Shown piece after piece: positions 56,579 through 64,000 of a DNA stretch of 64,000 bases. The notes beneath the pieces were generated by a model. It had not been told where the DNA came from. It searched no databases and saw only the letters and a program-made list of their open reading frames with translations. Every line of letters begins with the position of its first letter. The first letter of the stretch is position 1. This DNA comes from Methylocystis sp. L43. GTDB lineage: Bacteria; Pseudomonadota; Alphaproteobacteria; Rhizobiales; Beijerinckiaceae. A program made the position numbers and the translations under genes. Location of the stretch: contig NZ_JADNRA010000025.1 in assembly GCF_015709525.1 (NCBI RefSeq), positions 1 through 64,000 on the forward strand, in the 5' to 3' direction.

Positions 56579-56656
56579 CGGAGTGTAGCGCAGCCCGGTT
56601 AGCGCACTTGTCTGGGGGACAAGGGGTCGTGGGTTCGAATCCCGCCACTCCGACCA
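56579..56656 (+). tRNA. tRNA-Pro (anticodon GGG)
   Basis: A complete cloverleaf with acceptor stem CGGAGTG/CACTCCG, anticodon stem CTTGT/ACAAG around loop CTGGGGG (anticodon GGG, reading proline codons CCC and CCU), T arm GTGGGTTCGAATCCCGC and an encoded CCA. It is 78 bases long including CCA. Confidence 0.96.
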
Positions 56657-56780
56657 TTTTCCGAAGATAAATCCGATAGGAACAACTGCACGGCAAGGGC
56701 TCGGACTCTACACAGCTGGGGATCACGAGGGATTTAAGCCGCTGTAGCACCCCTTCTCCGTTCCTGCCCCTCGGGCATGA

Positions 56781-56810
56781 CAAAGCCCGGACGTCGCCGG
56801 CCGGGCTTTG
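56781..56810. terminator. Strong hairpin between the tRNA and the outer-membrane protein gene
   Basis: A perfect ten-base stem (CAAAGCCCGG, ten-base loop, CCGGGCTTTG) lies 29 bases after the outer-membrane protein gene, which is on the minus strand. The T-rich ends of the stem on both strands suggest a bidirectional terminator. Confidence 0.7.
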
Positions 56811-56838
56811 ATTCGCTTTTGAAGGTGAACTTAGCGGT

Positions 56839-57798
56839 TCAGTATTTGGCGACGACCGGAGGGGCGCCCCAGTTGAAATGATAATTAACGCCGGCGCGAA
56901 CGAGATTGCCATTGTAATTGGCGCGCGCTTGCGTGGCGTTCAGCCATTTCAAGCCTGCGGGAGGTCCGCCGAGACTGCCGTCATAAAACTGAGCGGTCAC
57001 GCCCGCGGCCATCTGGACCGAACCAAGATCGTAATAGAGATACTCAACTTTGGCGCTCCAATTCGGCATGAACATCCATTCTAGGCCGCCGCCCGCCGTC
57101 CATCCGACCCGCGTATCCGAATATGCGCCGCCTCCAAAACCACTCGACGGCCAGGACGCACGAACGGGAAGCACTGCCTGCCAGCCGCTGACGTTAAAAT
57201 TGACGCCGCCGTAGGCCAAACCGCCCGTTCCGTAAACAAGCAGCGTTGGGGTGATCAAATAGCCGAGACGTCCGCGCACGGTGCCCAAGTAATCCAGGTT
57301 CTTACGGATGGATACGGCCGTCAGAACCGAATCGTTCAGGACATTGGCTCCCGTTGCAGGAATATTGGTCCAGGAACTATTGTTGCCGCCGCCGTTTGCA
57401 ATTCCTTGGATGTCAGCCTCGACGCCGAATACGAAAGAATACCCTCCGAAGCCAGCCTGCCAATTGTAGCCAATTTGGCCGCCTCCGATGAAACCGCTGG
57501 AAGCGCCCGACGAGACGACGCCTGACCCGCCAAGCGCGGCAGTCAAAGAGTAATCGGCGGGAGCGGAAGGATTCGGACCCGGATTATCGCCCGACACCCA
57601 GAGCGGAGACGAGCCAAGCCGAGTGCTGTTGCTGCTTGACCATGTGCCGCCGGCGTTCAGGCCGACATAAAAACCCGTCCACAGCGGCGGCGGCGGCAGC
57701 GGCGCTGGCGGCGGCGCCTTGTAGGACGGAAGGTCGGCGGCTATGGCCGATCCGGCCGTCAGCGCCAAGGCCAAAATGGTGACTGCTGCCTTGTTCAT
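56839..57798 (-). CDS. Outer-membrane beta-barrel protein (Omp25/31 type)
   Basis: A 319-residue exported protein with signal peptide MNKAAVTILALALTAGSAIA, a proline-rich PPPAPLPPPPLWTGFYVG start typical of rhizobial Omp25/31 porin-like proteins, then alternating strands (GGQIGYNWQ, FVFGVEADIQG, TVRGRLGYL, GGGLEWMFMPNWSAKVEYLYYD) and an aromatic C-terminal strand with final VVAKY. It should form an eight-stranded barrel in the outer membrane. It is a single gene with its own terminator. Confidence 0.88.
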   Translation of the reverse strand: MNKAAVTILALALTAGSAIAADLPSYKAPPPAPLPPPPLWTGFYVGLNAGGTWSSSNSTRLGSSPLWVSGDNPGPNPSAPADYSLTAALGGSGVVSSGASSGFIGGGQIGYNWQAGFGGYSFVFGVEADIQGIANGGGNNSSWTNIPATGANVLNDSVLTAVSIRKNLDYLGTVRGRLGYLITPTLLVYGTGGLAYGGVNFNVSGWQAVLPVRASWPSSGFGGGAYSDTRVGWTAGGGLEWMFMPNWSAKVEYLYYDLGSVQMAAGVTAQFYDGSLGGPPAGLKWLNATQARANYNGNLVRAGVNYHFNWGAPPVVAKY

Positions 57799-58084
57799 TT
57801 GGCTTTTCCGAATCAGGATTGGTCATCTCTCGAACCAGCGGCGATGAAAATCCGCGAGTGCTTGGGCAGTCAACCGAATGACGGCTATTCAGCCCACCAC
57901 CCTTCACTTCCGGCGCTACTGTGGCAGAGGCGCCACGCAACGGAGCGTTAAATTCACGGTTCGGGCCTGGCTGCGTTCAATCGACGATCTTCGCTCTGAG
58001 GGCGTCGCTGACGTGTGGAATTGGCGCATCGCGGATGGCGGGACCAGCGACGGCGTGAACGTGGCTTGGCCTTCTCGCAGTGCG

Positions 58085-59527
58085 CTAAGCTTCCCGCAAT
58101 GACGGCTGGGCCCGAACGGCCTCGAAGGCTGCGAGCGCCCGCTCCCGCGCCTCGCCATGGTCAACGATCGGATGCGGATAGGTGACGCCAAGCACGACGC
58201 CGGCCGCGCGCAAGACGTCGTCCGGCGCCGCCCACGGACGATGGATGTAGCGGACGTCGAGCGCCGCGAGCTCCGGCACGTAACGGCGCACATAAGCGCC
58301 GTCCGGATCGAATTTTTCACCCTGAAGCGCGGGATTGAAGATGCGGAAGTAAGGCGCGGCGTCGGCCCCGCAGCCCGCCACCCACTGCCAGTTGGCGCTG
58401 TTGTTAGCGAGATCGGCGTCGACCAGCGTGTCCCAGAACCAGCGCTCTCCCTTCCGCCAGTCAATGAGCAGGTGCTTGATCAGGAAGCTCGCCGAAACCA
58501 GACGCGCGCGATTGTGCATCCAGCCCGTGATCCACAATTCGCGCATCGCCGCGTCGACGAGCGGATAGCCGGTCTGACCGTTCCGCCAGGCGTCGAGCGA
58601 CGTCTCGTCGTCGCGATAGGGAAAACGCTCGAAGGTCCTGTCCAAAGGGCGATCCGGCAGGTCCCAGTGAGAGATCAGCAGGTGATGGCAGAACTCCCGC
58701 CAGCCGAGTTCCCTCAGATAGGCTTCGCCGCCGATGCTCCCGGGGTCGCTGATCGCGTGCCAGACTTCGCGCGGCGACAATTCGCCAAAGTGCAGATGCG
58801 GGGAAAGCCTGGAAACGCCGACGCGGCCCATGAAGTCGCGTTCAACCTTGTAGTCGACGACATGGTGGCGCGCGAAATCTGCGAGTTCGGCGCGCGCGGC
58901 CGTCTCGCCGACGAGCCAGACCTTGCGCATGCCGATCGCCCAATCGGGGTTTTGGGGCAGCAGCCGCCACGCGTCGAGATCGTCGCTGTCGGGCGGAAGC
59001 GGCGCGGCGTGCAGGATTTCGGGCGCCGGAAGGGGTCGCTCAGGCGCCGACGCGGCGAGGCAGGCCCGCCAAAAAGGCGTGAACATGCGGAAGCTCTCGC
59101 CCTGTTTGGTGCGAAGCGTCTCCGGTTCAAAAAGCAGCGACTCATGGAAACAATGGGCTTCTACTGCATCGTCGGCCAGCTGCGCCTCGAGTTCGGCGTC
59201 TCGCCGGATCGCCCAAGGCTCGTAAAGCTTGTTCCAGAAGACGGCGCCGGCGCCGGTTTCGGCGATGATCTGCTCAAAAACGTAGGGAGCGCGCCCGCGG
59301 CGCAGGGTCAGCGTCAGGCCCCTGCCGGCGAGGCTCTGGGACAGCGCTCTGAGAGAATGGTGCAGCCACCACCGCGCCGCGGCGCCGGTGCGCCATTCTC
59401 CAGGACTTTCATCGTCGAGGATGTACAGAGCGACGAGCGGCGCTCCCGATCGTGCAGCCGCCAGAAGCGCCGGATTGTCAGTGATGCGCAGATCATTGCG
59501 AAACCAGACGATCGCCGGCGCATTCAT
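58085..59527 (-). CDS. phrB: Deoxyribodipyrimidine photolyase
   Basis: A 480-residue light-driven DNA repair enzyme binding FAD and an antenna pigment. It opens IVWFRNDLRITDNPAL, and the FAD-binding half has RLSPHLHFGELSPREVW, LRELGWREFCHHLL, GYPLVDAAMRELWITGWMHNR and the tryptophan-rich WQWVAGCGADAAPYFRIFNP. All match the class I CPD photolyases. The ATG at 59527 begins the homologous region. The neighbouring minus-strand gene is an unrelated permease. Confidence 0.94.
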   Translation of the reverse strand: MNAPAIVWFRNDLRITDNPALLAAARSGAPLVALYILDDESPGEWRTGAAARWWLHHSLRALSQSLAGRGLTLTLRRGRAPYVFEQIIAETGAGAVFWNKLYEPWAIRRDAELEAQLADDAVEAHCFHESLLFEPETLRTKQGESFRMFTPFWRACLAASAPERPLPAPEILHAAPLPPDSDDLDAWRLLPQNPDWAIGMRKVWLVGETAARAELADFARHHVVDYKVERDFMGRVGVSRLSPHLHFGELSPREVWHAISDPGSIGGEAYLRELGWREFCHHLLISHWDLPDRPLDRTFERFPYRDDETSLDAWRNGQTGYPLVDAAMRELWITGWMHNRARLVSASFLIKHLLIDWRKGERWFWDTLVDADLANNSANWQWVAGCGADAAPYFRIFNPALQGEKFDPDGAYVRRYVPELAALDVRYIHRPWAAPDDVLRAAGVVLGVTYPHPIVDHGEARERALAAFEAVRAQPSLREA

Positions 59528-59661
59528 ATCGCGAGAACCCCGTTTGACGTTCCGAAAGGTCACGCCCGATCGCTCCGCTCGGGACTAAGTCGTAACCTCG
59601 CCGGCCGCCAAGGGTTCCCCCGTCCGCGCTTTCAGGAGATCAATCTCGTCGCGCCAGGCGG

Positions 59662-61125
59662 CTAGTGGAGGCGTTTGGCGTGCTTGATGCCATAAAAAAG
59701 GTAAATGGCGACCCCGATGACGGTCCAGATCAACAGCCGCAGCCAAGTGTCGAGCGGCAGCGCGACCATCAAAGCGAAACAGGACAAAATGCCGGCGACC
59801 GGCAACCATGGGGTCCCGGGCGCGCGGAACGGGCGGCGGAGATCCGGGTGCATTCGACGCAGGCGCAGCAAAGACAAACAAACGAGCGCGAAAGCCGCCA
59901 GCGTCCCGATGCTCACCATTTCGCCGAGAATATCGAGCGGCAACAGACCCGCCGCGAGCGCCACGACCACGCCGACGAGGATCTGGCTGACGGCGGGCGT
60001 GCGCCATGACGGGTGAAGCTTCGCGAAGATCGGGGGCAGCAGACCGTCATGCGCCATGGCGAAAAAGATGCGCGTCTGCCCGTAGAGCAGCACCAGAATC
60101 GCGGTCGTCAGTCCGGCCAGCGCGCCGAGCTTCACCGCCCAGGCGAGCCAGGAGACGCCGGTGCGATCCATGACCAGCGCCATAGGGTCCGGAACGCCCA
60201 GCTCCTTGTAGTTGACGACGCCGGTCGCCACCGCCGCCACGGCCACGTAGAGTATCGTGCAGATGATGAGCGAGCCGATAATGCCGATCGGCACGTCCCG
60301 CTGTGGATTATGCGCCTCCTGCGCCGCGGTCGAGACGGAGTCGAATCCGATATAGGCGAAGAACACCACCGAAGCGCCGCGCACGACGCCGCTCCAGCCG
60401 TAAGCGCCGAACTCGCCCGTGTTTTCGGGAATGAGCGGCGACCAGTTGGCGTGATCAATATGCGCGGCGCCAAACACGATCACCATCAGCACGACAGTGA
60501 CCTTGATGGCGACGATGACGTTATTGAACAGCGTCGACTCGGAGGTGCCGCGCACGAGCAATGCGGTGAGCAGCAGGACGATCCCGGCGGCGGGAACATT
60601 AAACAACCCGTGCACAGCGCCGGGCGGCGCCCCGTGCGCGGTCGGATCGGCAAAAAAGGCCGTCGTCAATTCGGGCGGCACATGTATGCCGAGCCCTTGC
60701 ATGACGCGGTTAAAATAGCCGCCCCAGCCGACGGCGACCGTCGCCGCGCCGGCGGCATATTCGAGCACCAGATTCCAGCCGATGATCCAGGCGAAAATCT
60801 CGCCGAGAGTCACATAGGTGTAAGTATAGGTGCTCCCGGAAACGGGAATGAGCGACGCAAGCTCCGCGTAGCAGAGCGCGACAAAGGCGCAGGCGAGTCC
60901 CGACAGCACGAAGGAGATCATGACGCCTGGTCCGGCGTAATTCGCCGCCGCCGTGCCGGTCAGCACGAAAATGCCGGCGCCGATGATTCCGCCGACGCCA
61001 AGCGACATCAGCGACGCCCAGCCCATCGCGCGCTTGAGGCCGTCTCCCTCGGCGGCGTCGTGATCGGCGATGATCTTGTGGACGGACTTGCGGCTGAGAT
61101 AGCTCTTGCTGGCGGCTTGGAACAA
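59662..61125 (-). CDS. APC-family amino acid permease (CAT type)
   Basis: A 487-residue transporter with about twelve membrane helices. Helix 1 has GVGGIIGAGIFVLTGTAA, the unwound substrate-binding segment of APC carriers, and later FFAYIGFDSVSTAAQEAHNP and the C-terminal HPDLRRPFRAPGTPWLP. It resembles the cationic amino acid/YfnA branch. The start appears to be a TTG (61125). The true amino acid is unknown. Confidence 0.88.
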   Translation of the reverse strand: MFQAASKSYLSRKSVHKIIADHDAAEGDGLKRAMGWASLMSLGVGGIIGAGIFVLTGTAAANYAGPGVMISFVLSGLACAFVALCYAELASLIPVSGSTYTYTYVTLGEIFAWIIGWNLVLEYAAGAATVAVGWGGYFNRVMQGLGIHVPPELTTAFFADPTAHGAPPGAVHGLFNVPAAGIVLLLTALLVRGTSESTLFNNVIVAIKVTVVLMVIVFGAAHIDHANWSPLIPENTGEFGAYGWSGVVRGASVVFFAYIGFDSVSTAAQEAHNPQRDVPIGIIGSLIICTILYVAVAAVATGVVNYKELGVPDPMALVMDRTGVSWLAWAVKLGALAGLTTAILVLLYGQTRIFFAMAHDGLLPPIFAKLHPSWRTPAVSQILVGVVVALAAGLLPLDILGEMVSIGTLAAFALVCLSLLRLRRMHPDLRRPFRAPGTPWLPVAGILSCFALMVALPLDTWLRLLIWTVIGVAIYLFYGIKHAKRLH

Positions 61126-61397
61126 GCGTCACCCTTTCGAATTCGCGACGTGGCGAGCGCGCCGCGCCTTCGGCGGCGCCGATTATCATTGCGGCGCAAA
61201 AACATACAAGCGGAAAGACGCGGCGAGGCGAAGCGCGATCGCGACGCGCCTTAATTAGCCTTCGAGATCCGTGACTTCGCGCGCGTCTGCGCGTCGCGGC
61301 CCGGTCCGCCTGACTTGCCTTGCAGCAGCCTTTGCTATAGCACGACTCGAGCGCGGCGTCGGCCGCCTGTTAAGGGGTTGAGCTCGAGAATGACGGC

Positions 61398-61631
61398 ATG
61401 AGCCAGAAGCCCATCAATTATCTGCGCCTGTCGACGCTCGTCGCCGTGGCGATCTTGGTTGGCACCGAGCTGGTCGGCGCATCCTGGGCCGCGGGCTGGG
61501 CGCTGGGTGGGCTTTTTCAGCTTGATCCCCTCATCAGCCGCGCGCTCGAAATCATCTTCTCCCTCGCCGGCCTGATCGGACTCTATTTCTTCATGCGGAC
61601 CGCCATCCGCAATGAGCCGATTCGCGGCTAA
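61398..61631 (+). CDS. Small two-helix membrane protein upstream of opgD
   Basis: A 77-residue protein with two hydrophobic helices (about residues 12-32 and 50-67) and a short basic end (TAIRNEPIRG). The start ATG is at 61398. It lies 99 bases before the chosen opgD start and looks cotranscribed. Similar short proteins are common in Rhizobiales; function unknown. Confidence 0.68.
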   Translation: MSQKPINYLRLSTLVAVAILVGTELVGASWAAGWALGGLFQLDPLISRALEIIFSLAGLIGLYFFMRTAIRNEPIRG

Positions 61632-61730
61632 TTAAGGTCCCGCGCCGCAATGTCTCGCGCCCCCCGAAAGGCTCGCGGCGGCGGCGGACCCAGGCGCGCA
61701 TCTCCCAAACTTCGCAACAAGGACGCCGAG

Positions 61731-63314
61731 ATGGTCGAGAAGCAGGATCGTCGCTCGTTTATCAAAGCGGCGGCGGCGACGAGCGCCCTCGGCGCGGTCG
61801 GCGCGCCTCGCAGCGAGGCGGCGACGAGCGTCTCCAATCTCCGGCTCGGCGAACCGCGGCCATTCTCCTTCGAGACGCTCAAGCAGACGGCGCAGCGCCT
61901 CGTCAAAGAGCCTTACCGCAAGCCGAATATTCCCGCGCCCGAGATCACCTCGCAGATCGACTACGAGAAGTGGGGACAGATCACCTACAACACCGATCAC
62001 GCGCTTTTCGCCGACACCAAGGACCGCTTCCCCGTAGAGTTCTTCCACCTGGGGATGTTCTTCAAGAAGGCCGTGCGCATGAATGTCGTTGAAAACGGCG
62101 AGGCGCGCGAAGTTCTTTACGATACAAGCTACTTCAATATGCCGGCCGATTCGATCGCGCGGCACCTGCCGCCTGGGGCCGGCTTCGCGGGATTTCGCAT
62201 TCAGGAGGCCAAGGACGGCGCGCTCGACTGGAAGAAAAACGACTGGGTCGCGTTTCTGGGCGCGTCATATTTCCGAGCGATCGGCGAATTGCGCCAGTAC
62301 GGCATGTCGGCGCGCGGTGTCGCGCTCGACACCTGGCAGGCGGGATCGAACGAAGAATTCCCTGATTTCACTGAAATTTACATCGGCCCGGAGACCGCCG
62401 ACGGCGTCGTCCTGCATGCCCTGCTTGAAGGCCCCTCGATCGTTGGCGCCTATCGCTTCCTGATGACGCGCGGCAAGGGCGTGATTATGGACATCGACTG
62501 CTCGCTGCATTTGCGCGGCGCCTTCACGCGTTTTGGCGTCGCGCCGCTCACCTCGATGTTCTGGTTCTCGGAGACCATAAAGCCTACGGCGATTGATTGG
62601 CGGCCGGAAGTGCATGATTCGGACGGGTTGAGCATGTGGACCGGCGCAGGCGAGCGCTTGTGGCGGCCGTTGAACAATCCGAACCGGGTCATGGCGTCGG
62701 CGTTCGGCGACAATAACCCGAAGGGCTTCGGCCTGATGCAGCGCGACCGCAATTACGATCATTATCTCGACAACGTCTTCTACGATCGCCGTCCGAGCGT
62801 GTGGATCGAACCCAAGGGCGACTGGGGCAAAGGGGCGATTCAACTCATCGAAATCCCGACGGACGACGAGATCCACGACAATATCGTCGTCATCTGGGCG
62901 CCCGAGAAGCCCGCCGTTCCCGGCGCCTCCTTCGAATATTCCTATCGGCTGCATTGGCTTGCGGACGAGCCCTATCCGACCAAGCTCGCACGCTGCGTCG
63001 CGACCAGGCTCGGCAACGGCGGCCAGCCCGGCAAGCCGCGGCCCAAGGGCGTCCGAAAGTTCATGGTGGAGTTTCTGGGCGAGCCGCTCGCCAAGCTCCC
63101 CTTCGGGGTGAAGCCCGAACCCGTGTTATGGGCTTCGCGCGGAACGTTCTCATACGTGTTCACCGAAGCGGTTTTTGACAATGTGCCGGGCCATTGGCGG
63201 GCGCAATTCGACCTGACCGTCGAAGGCGCTGAGCCGGTGGAGATGCGCCTGTTCCTCAAGAACGGCGATGAGGTTCTTTCGGAAAATTGGCTATATCAGT
63301 ATCACCCGCTCTAA
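61731..63314 (+). CDS. opgD: Glucan biosynthesis protein D (OpgD/MdoD type)
   Basis: A 527-residue periplasmic protein of osmoregulated glucan synthesis. The twin-arginine signal is DRRSFIKAAAATSALGA. Conserved blocks include FFHLGMFFKKAVRMNVV, DSDGLSMWTGAGERLWRPL, GFGLMQRDRNYDHYLDN and WIEPKGDWGKGAIQLIEIP, matching OpgD/OpgG proteins, and the length is close to E. coli OpgD. It shapes the glucan backbone made by OpgH, which is not in the window. I start at ATG 61731, where the Tat signal begins; an ATG at 61650 would add 27 residues. Confidence 0.9.
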   Translation: MVEKQDRRSFIKAAAATSALGAVGAPRSEAATSVSNLRLGEPRPFSFETLKQTAQRLVKEPYRKPNIPAPEITSQIDYEKWGQITYNTDHALFADTKDRFPVEFFHLGMFFKKAVRMNVVENGEAREVLYDTSYFNMPADSIARHLPPGAGFAGFRIQEAKDGALDWKKNDWVAFLGASYFRAIGELRQYGMSARGVALDTWQAGSNEEFPDFTEIYIGPETADGVVLHALLEGPSIVGAYRFLMTRGKGVIMDIDCSLHLRGAFTRFGVAPLTSMFWFSETIKPTAIDWRPEVHDSDGLSMWTGAGERLWRPLNNPNRVMASAFGDNNPKGFGLMQRDRNYDHYLDNVFYDRRPSVWIEPKGDWGKGAIQLIEIPTDDEIHDNIVVIWAPEKPAVPGASFEYSYRLHWLADEPYPTKLARCVATRLGNGGQPGKPRPKGVRKFMVEFLGEPLAKLPFGVKPEPVLWASRGTFSYVFTEAVFDNVPGHWRAQFDLTVEGAEPVEMRLFLKNGDEVLSENWLYQYHPL

Positions 63315-63459
63315 CGCGGGCGATTGACACTCTCGCCGTCTTCGGGCCAAGACTTCCGTGAGTTGCAAAGAGACCATACACGGAAGAGCTTCCTCGCCTC
63401 GTTGGCAGCGCCTCTAAGGCTGCGGACGTTCATTCGCGAATGCGCCAGGAAATTAGACA

Positions 63460-64000
63460 ATGACGAAGAGAATTACCAAGTGTCGCGTTAGCGGCTCAAC
63501 CAATCTCGTCTCGGTTCTGACGCTCGGCGACCAGGCGCTCACGGGCGTTTTTCCGAGCTCTCGCGAGACGCCTGTCACGGTCGGACCTCTGGAGCTCGTC
63601 TGGTGCCCAGATTCAGGCCTGCTGCAGCTCGCGCACAGCTATGAGGCGAGCGAGATGTATGGCGAGAACTACGGTTATCGCTCGGGCCTCAATCAGTCGA
63701 TGGTGCGACACCTGACCCAGAAGATCGCCCATCTCGAGCGCTTCGCCGATCTCAAGCCCGGCGACGCCGTGCTCGACATCGGCTCAAACGACGCGACGTC
63801 TCTCAAGGCCTACACGACGTCGGGCTTGACGCGCATCGGGATCGATCCCACCGGCGCCAAGTTCCGACAATATTATCCAGACGATATCAAGCTCGCGCCG
63901 GAGTTCTTCTCTTCGCAGGCGTTTGAAAAGCTCTCGCCGAAGCGGGCGAAGATCGTCACGTCGATCGCGATGTTCTACGACCTCGACGACCCCGTCTGGT
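63460..64000 (+). CDS. SAM-dependent C-methyltransferase of the TDP-sugar type (cut by window edge)
   Basis: The first 180 residues of a methyltransferase beginning MTKRITKCRVSGSTNL. The N-terminal region has the zinc-binding type opening (Cys8, and WCPDSG near 49), the block ELVWCPDSGLLQLAHSY and YGENYGYRSGLNQSMVRHL, followed by the SAM-binding VLDIGSNDATSL. These are marks of C-methyltransferases that act on nucleotide sugars. AGGA lies before the ATG at 63460. The rest is outside the window. Confidence 0.85.
   Translation, partial: MTKRITKCRVSGSTNLVSVLTLGDQALTGVFPSSRETPVTVGPLELVWCPDSGLLQLAHSYEASEMYGENYGYRSGLNQSMVRHLTQKIAHLERFADLKPGDAVLDIGSNDATSLKAYTTSGLTRIGIDPTGAKFRQYYPDDIKLAPEFFSSQAFEKLSPKRAKIVTSIAMFYDLDDPVW

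Noticed and set aside
58157-59665. A 502-codon open frame on the plus strand
   Set aside because: Antisense to the photolyase gene; no domain, Arg/Val-rich composition.

Overview
The window looks like a chromosomal segment of a type II (alphaproteobacterial) methanotroph of the Methylocystis/Methylosinus kind. At the left edge the minus strand carries the first 74 codons of pmoC (particulate methane monooxygenase subunit C) almost exactly as in those genera. GC content is high, gene order is Rhizobiales-like, and there is a PQQ biosynthesis cluster, as expected for a methanol-oxidising organism. Genus-level placement is inference from the pmoC fragment and from synteny.

Layout. 1-7.8 kb: pmoC edge and its long upstream region, a secreted phosphoesterase, two divergent di-heme peroxidase-family genes, a Tat-exported metallophosphoesterase, a mono-heme cytochrome and a LuxR-type regulator. 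7.8-8.3 kb: an intergenic stretch with a palindromic dispersed repeat and an orphan terminator. 8.3-20.4 kb: guaB, two DUF2382 stress proteins, a membrane class III nucleotide cyclase, a SnoaL-like protein, an ABC exporter, a monocistronic 55-residue membrane peptide, an acyl-CoA synthetase, the TrcR-type cell-cycle regulator and a DUF2157-like membrane protein. 20.5-25.5 kb: purM-purN-GST, ndk, a catalase-like protein and tpiA. 25.5-31.8 kb: an accessory block (arsR-arsC-acr3, secreted protein, thioredoxin-CcdA fusion, ferritin-like protein, stress protein, PPK2) lying between tpiA and ppiD. 32-45 kb: ppiD-trpE, DUF6163-like gene and ldtR, an M50 protease, trpG-trpD-trpC, hicAB, moaC, two envelope genes and moeA. 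44.4-46.6 kb: psd-pssA and a VapC/AbrB-type pair. 46.7-56.6 kb: lipoprotein hydrolase, pqqB-pqqC-pqqDE, cupin, FliJ-like protein, the MNIO cassette, ctaA, a MerR regulator and tRNA-Pro(GGG). 56.8-64 kb: outer-membrane beta-barrel protein, photolyase, APC permease, small membrane protein, opgD and a methyltransferase cut by the window edge.

The most interesting system is the three-gene minus-strand cassette at 52338-54653. It encodes a membrane protein of the TIGR04222 type ending in a Gly/Ser/Asp/Cys tail with three evenly spaced cysteines, a DUF692/MNIO iron oxygenase, and a third protein whose N-terminus has a short helical motif of the type seen in RiPP-associated proteins. The genes overlap, so they are probably translated together. 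I infer that the MNIO enzyme modifies the cysteine tail of the membrane protein, which would make the tail a membrane-anchored, fused substrate instead of a free precursor peptide. No methanobactin or bufferin-type precursor gene is visible nearby.

How the genes fit together. pmoC and the PQQ genes serve C1 oxidation (PQQ is the cofactor of methanol dehydrogenase). ctaA supplies heme A to the terminal oxidase. moaC and moeA make molybdenum cofactor. trpE/G/D/C cover the first steps of tryptophan synthesis. psd and pssA make phosphatidylethanolamine. Two toxin-antitoxin pairs (hicAB, vapC/abrB) sit inside otherwise housekeeping DNA.
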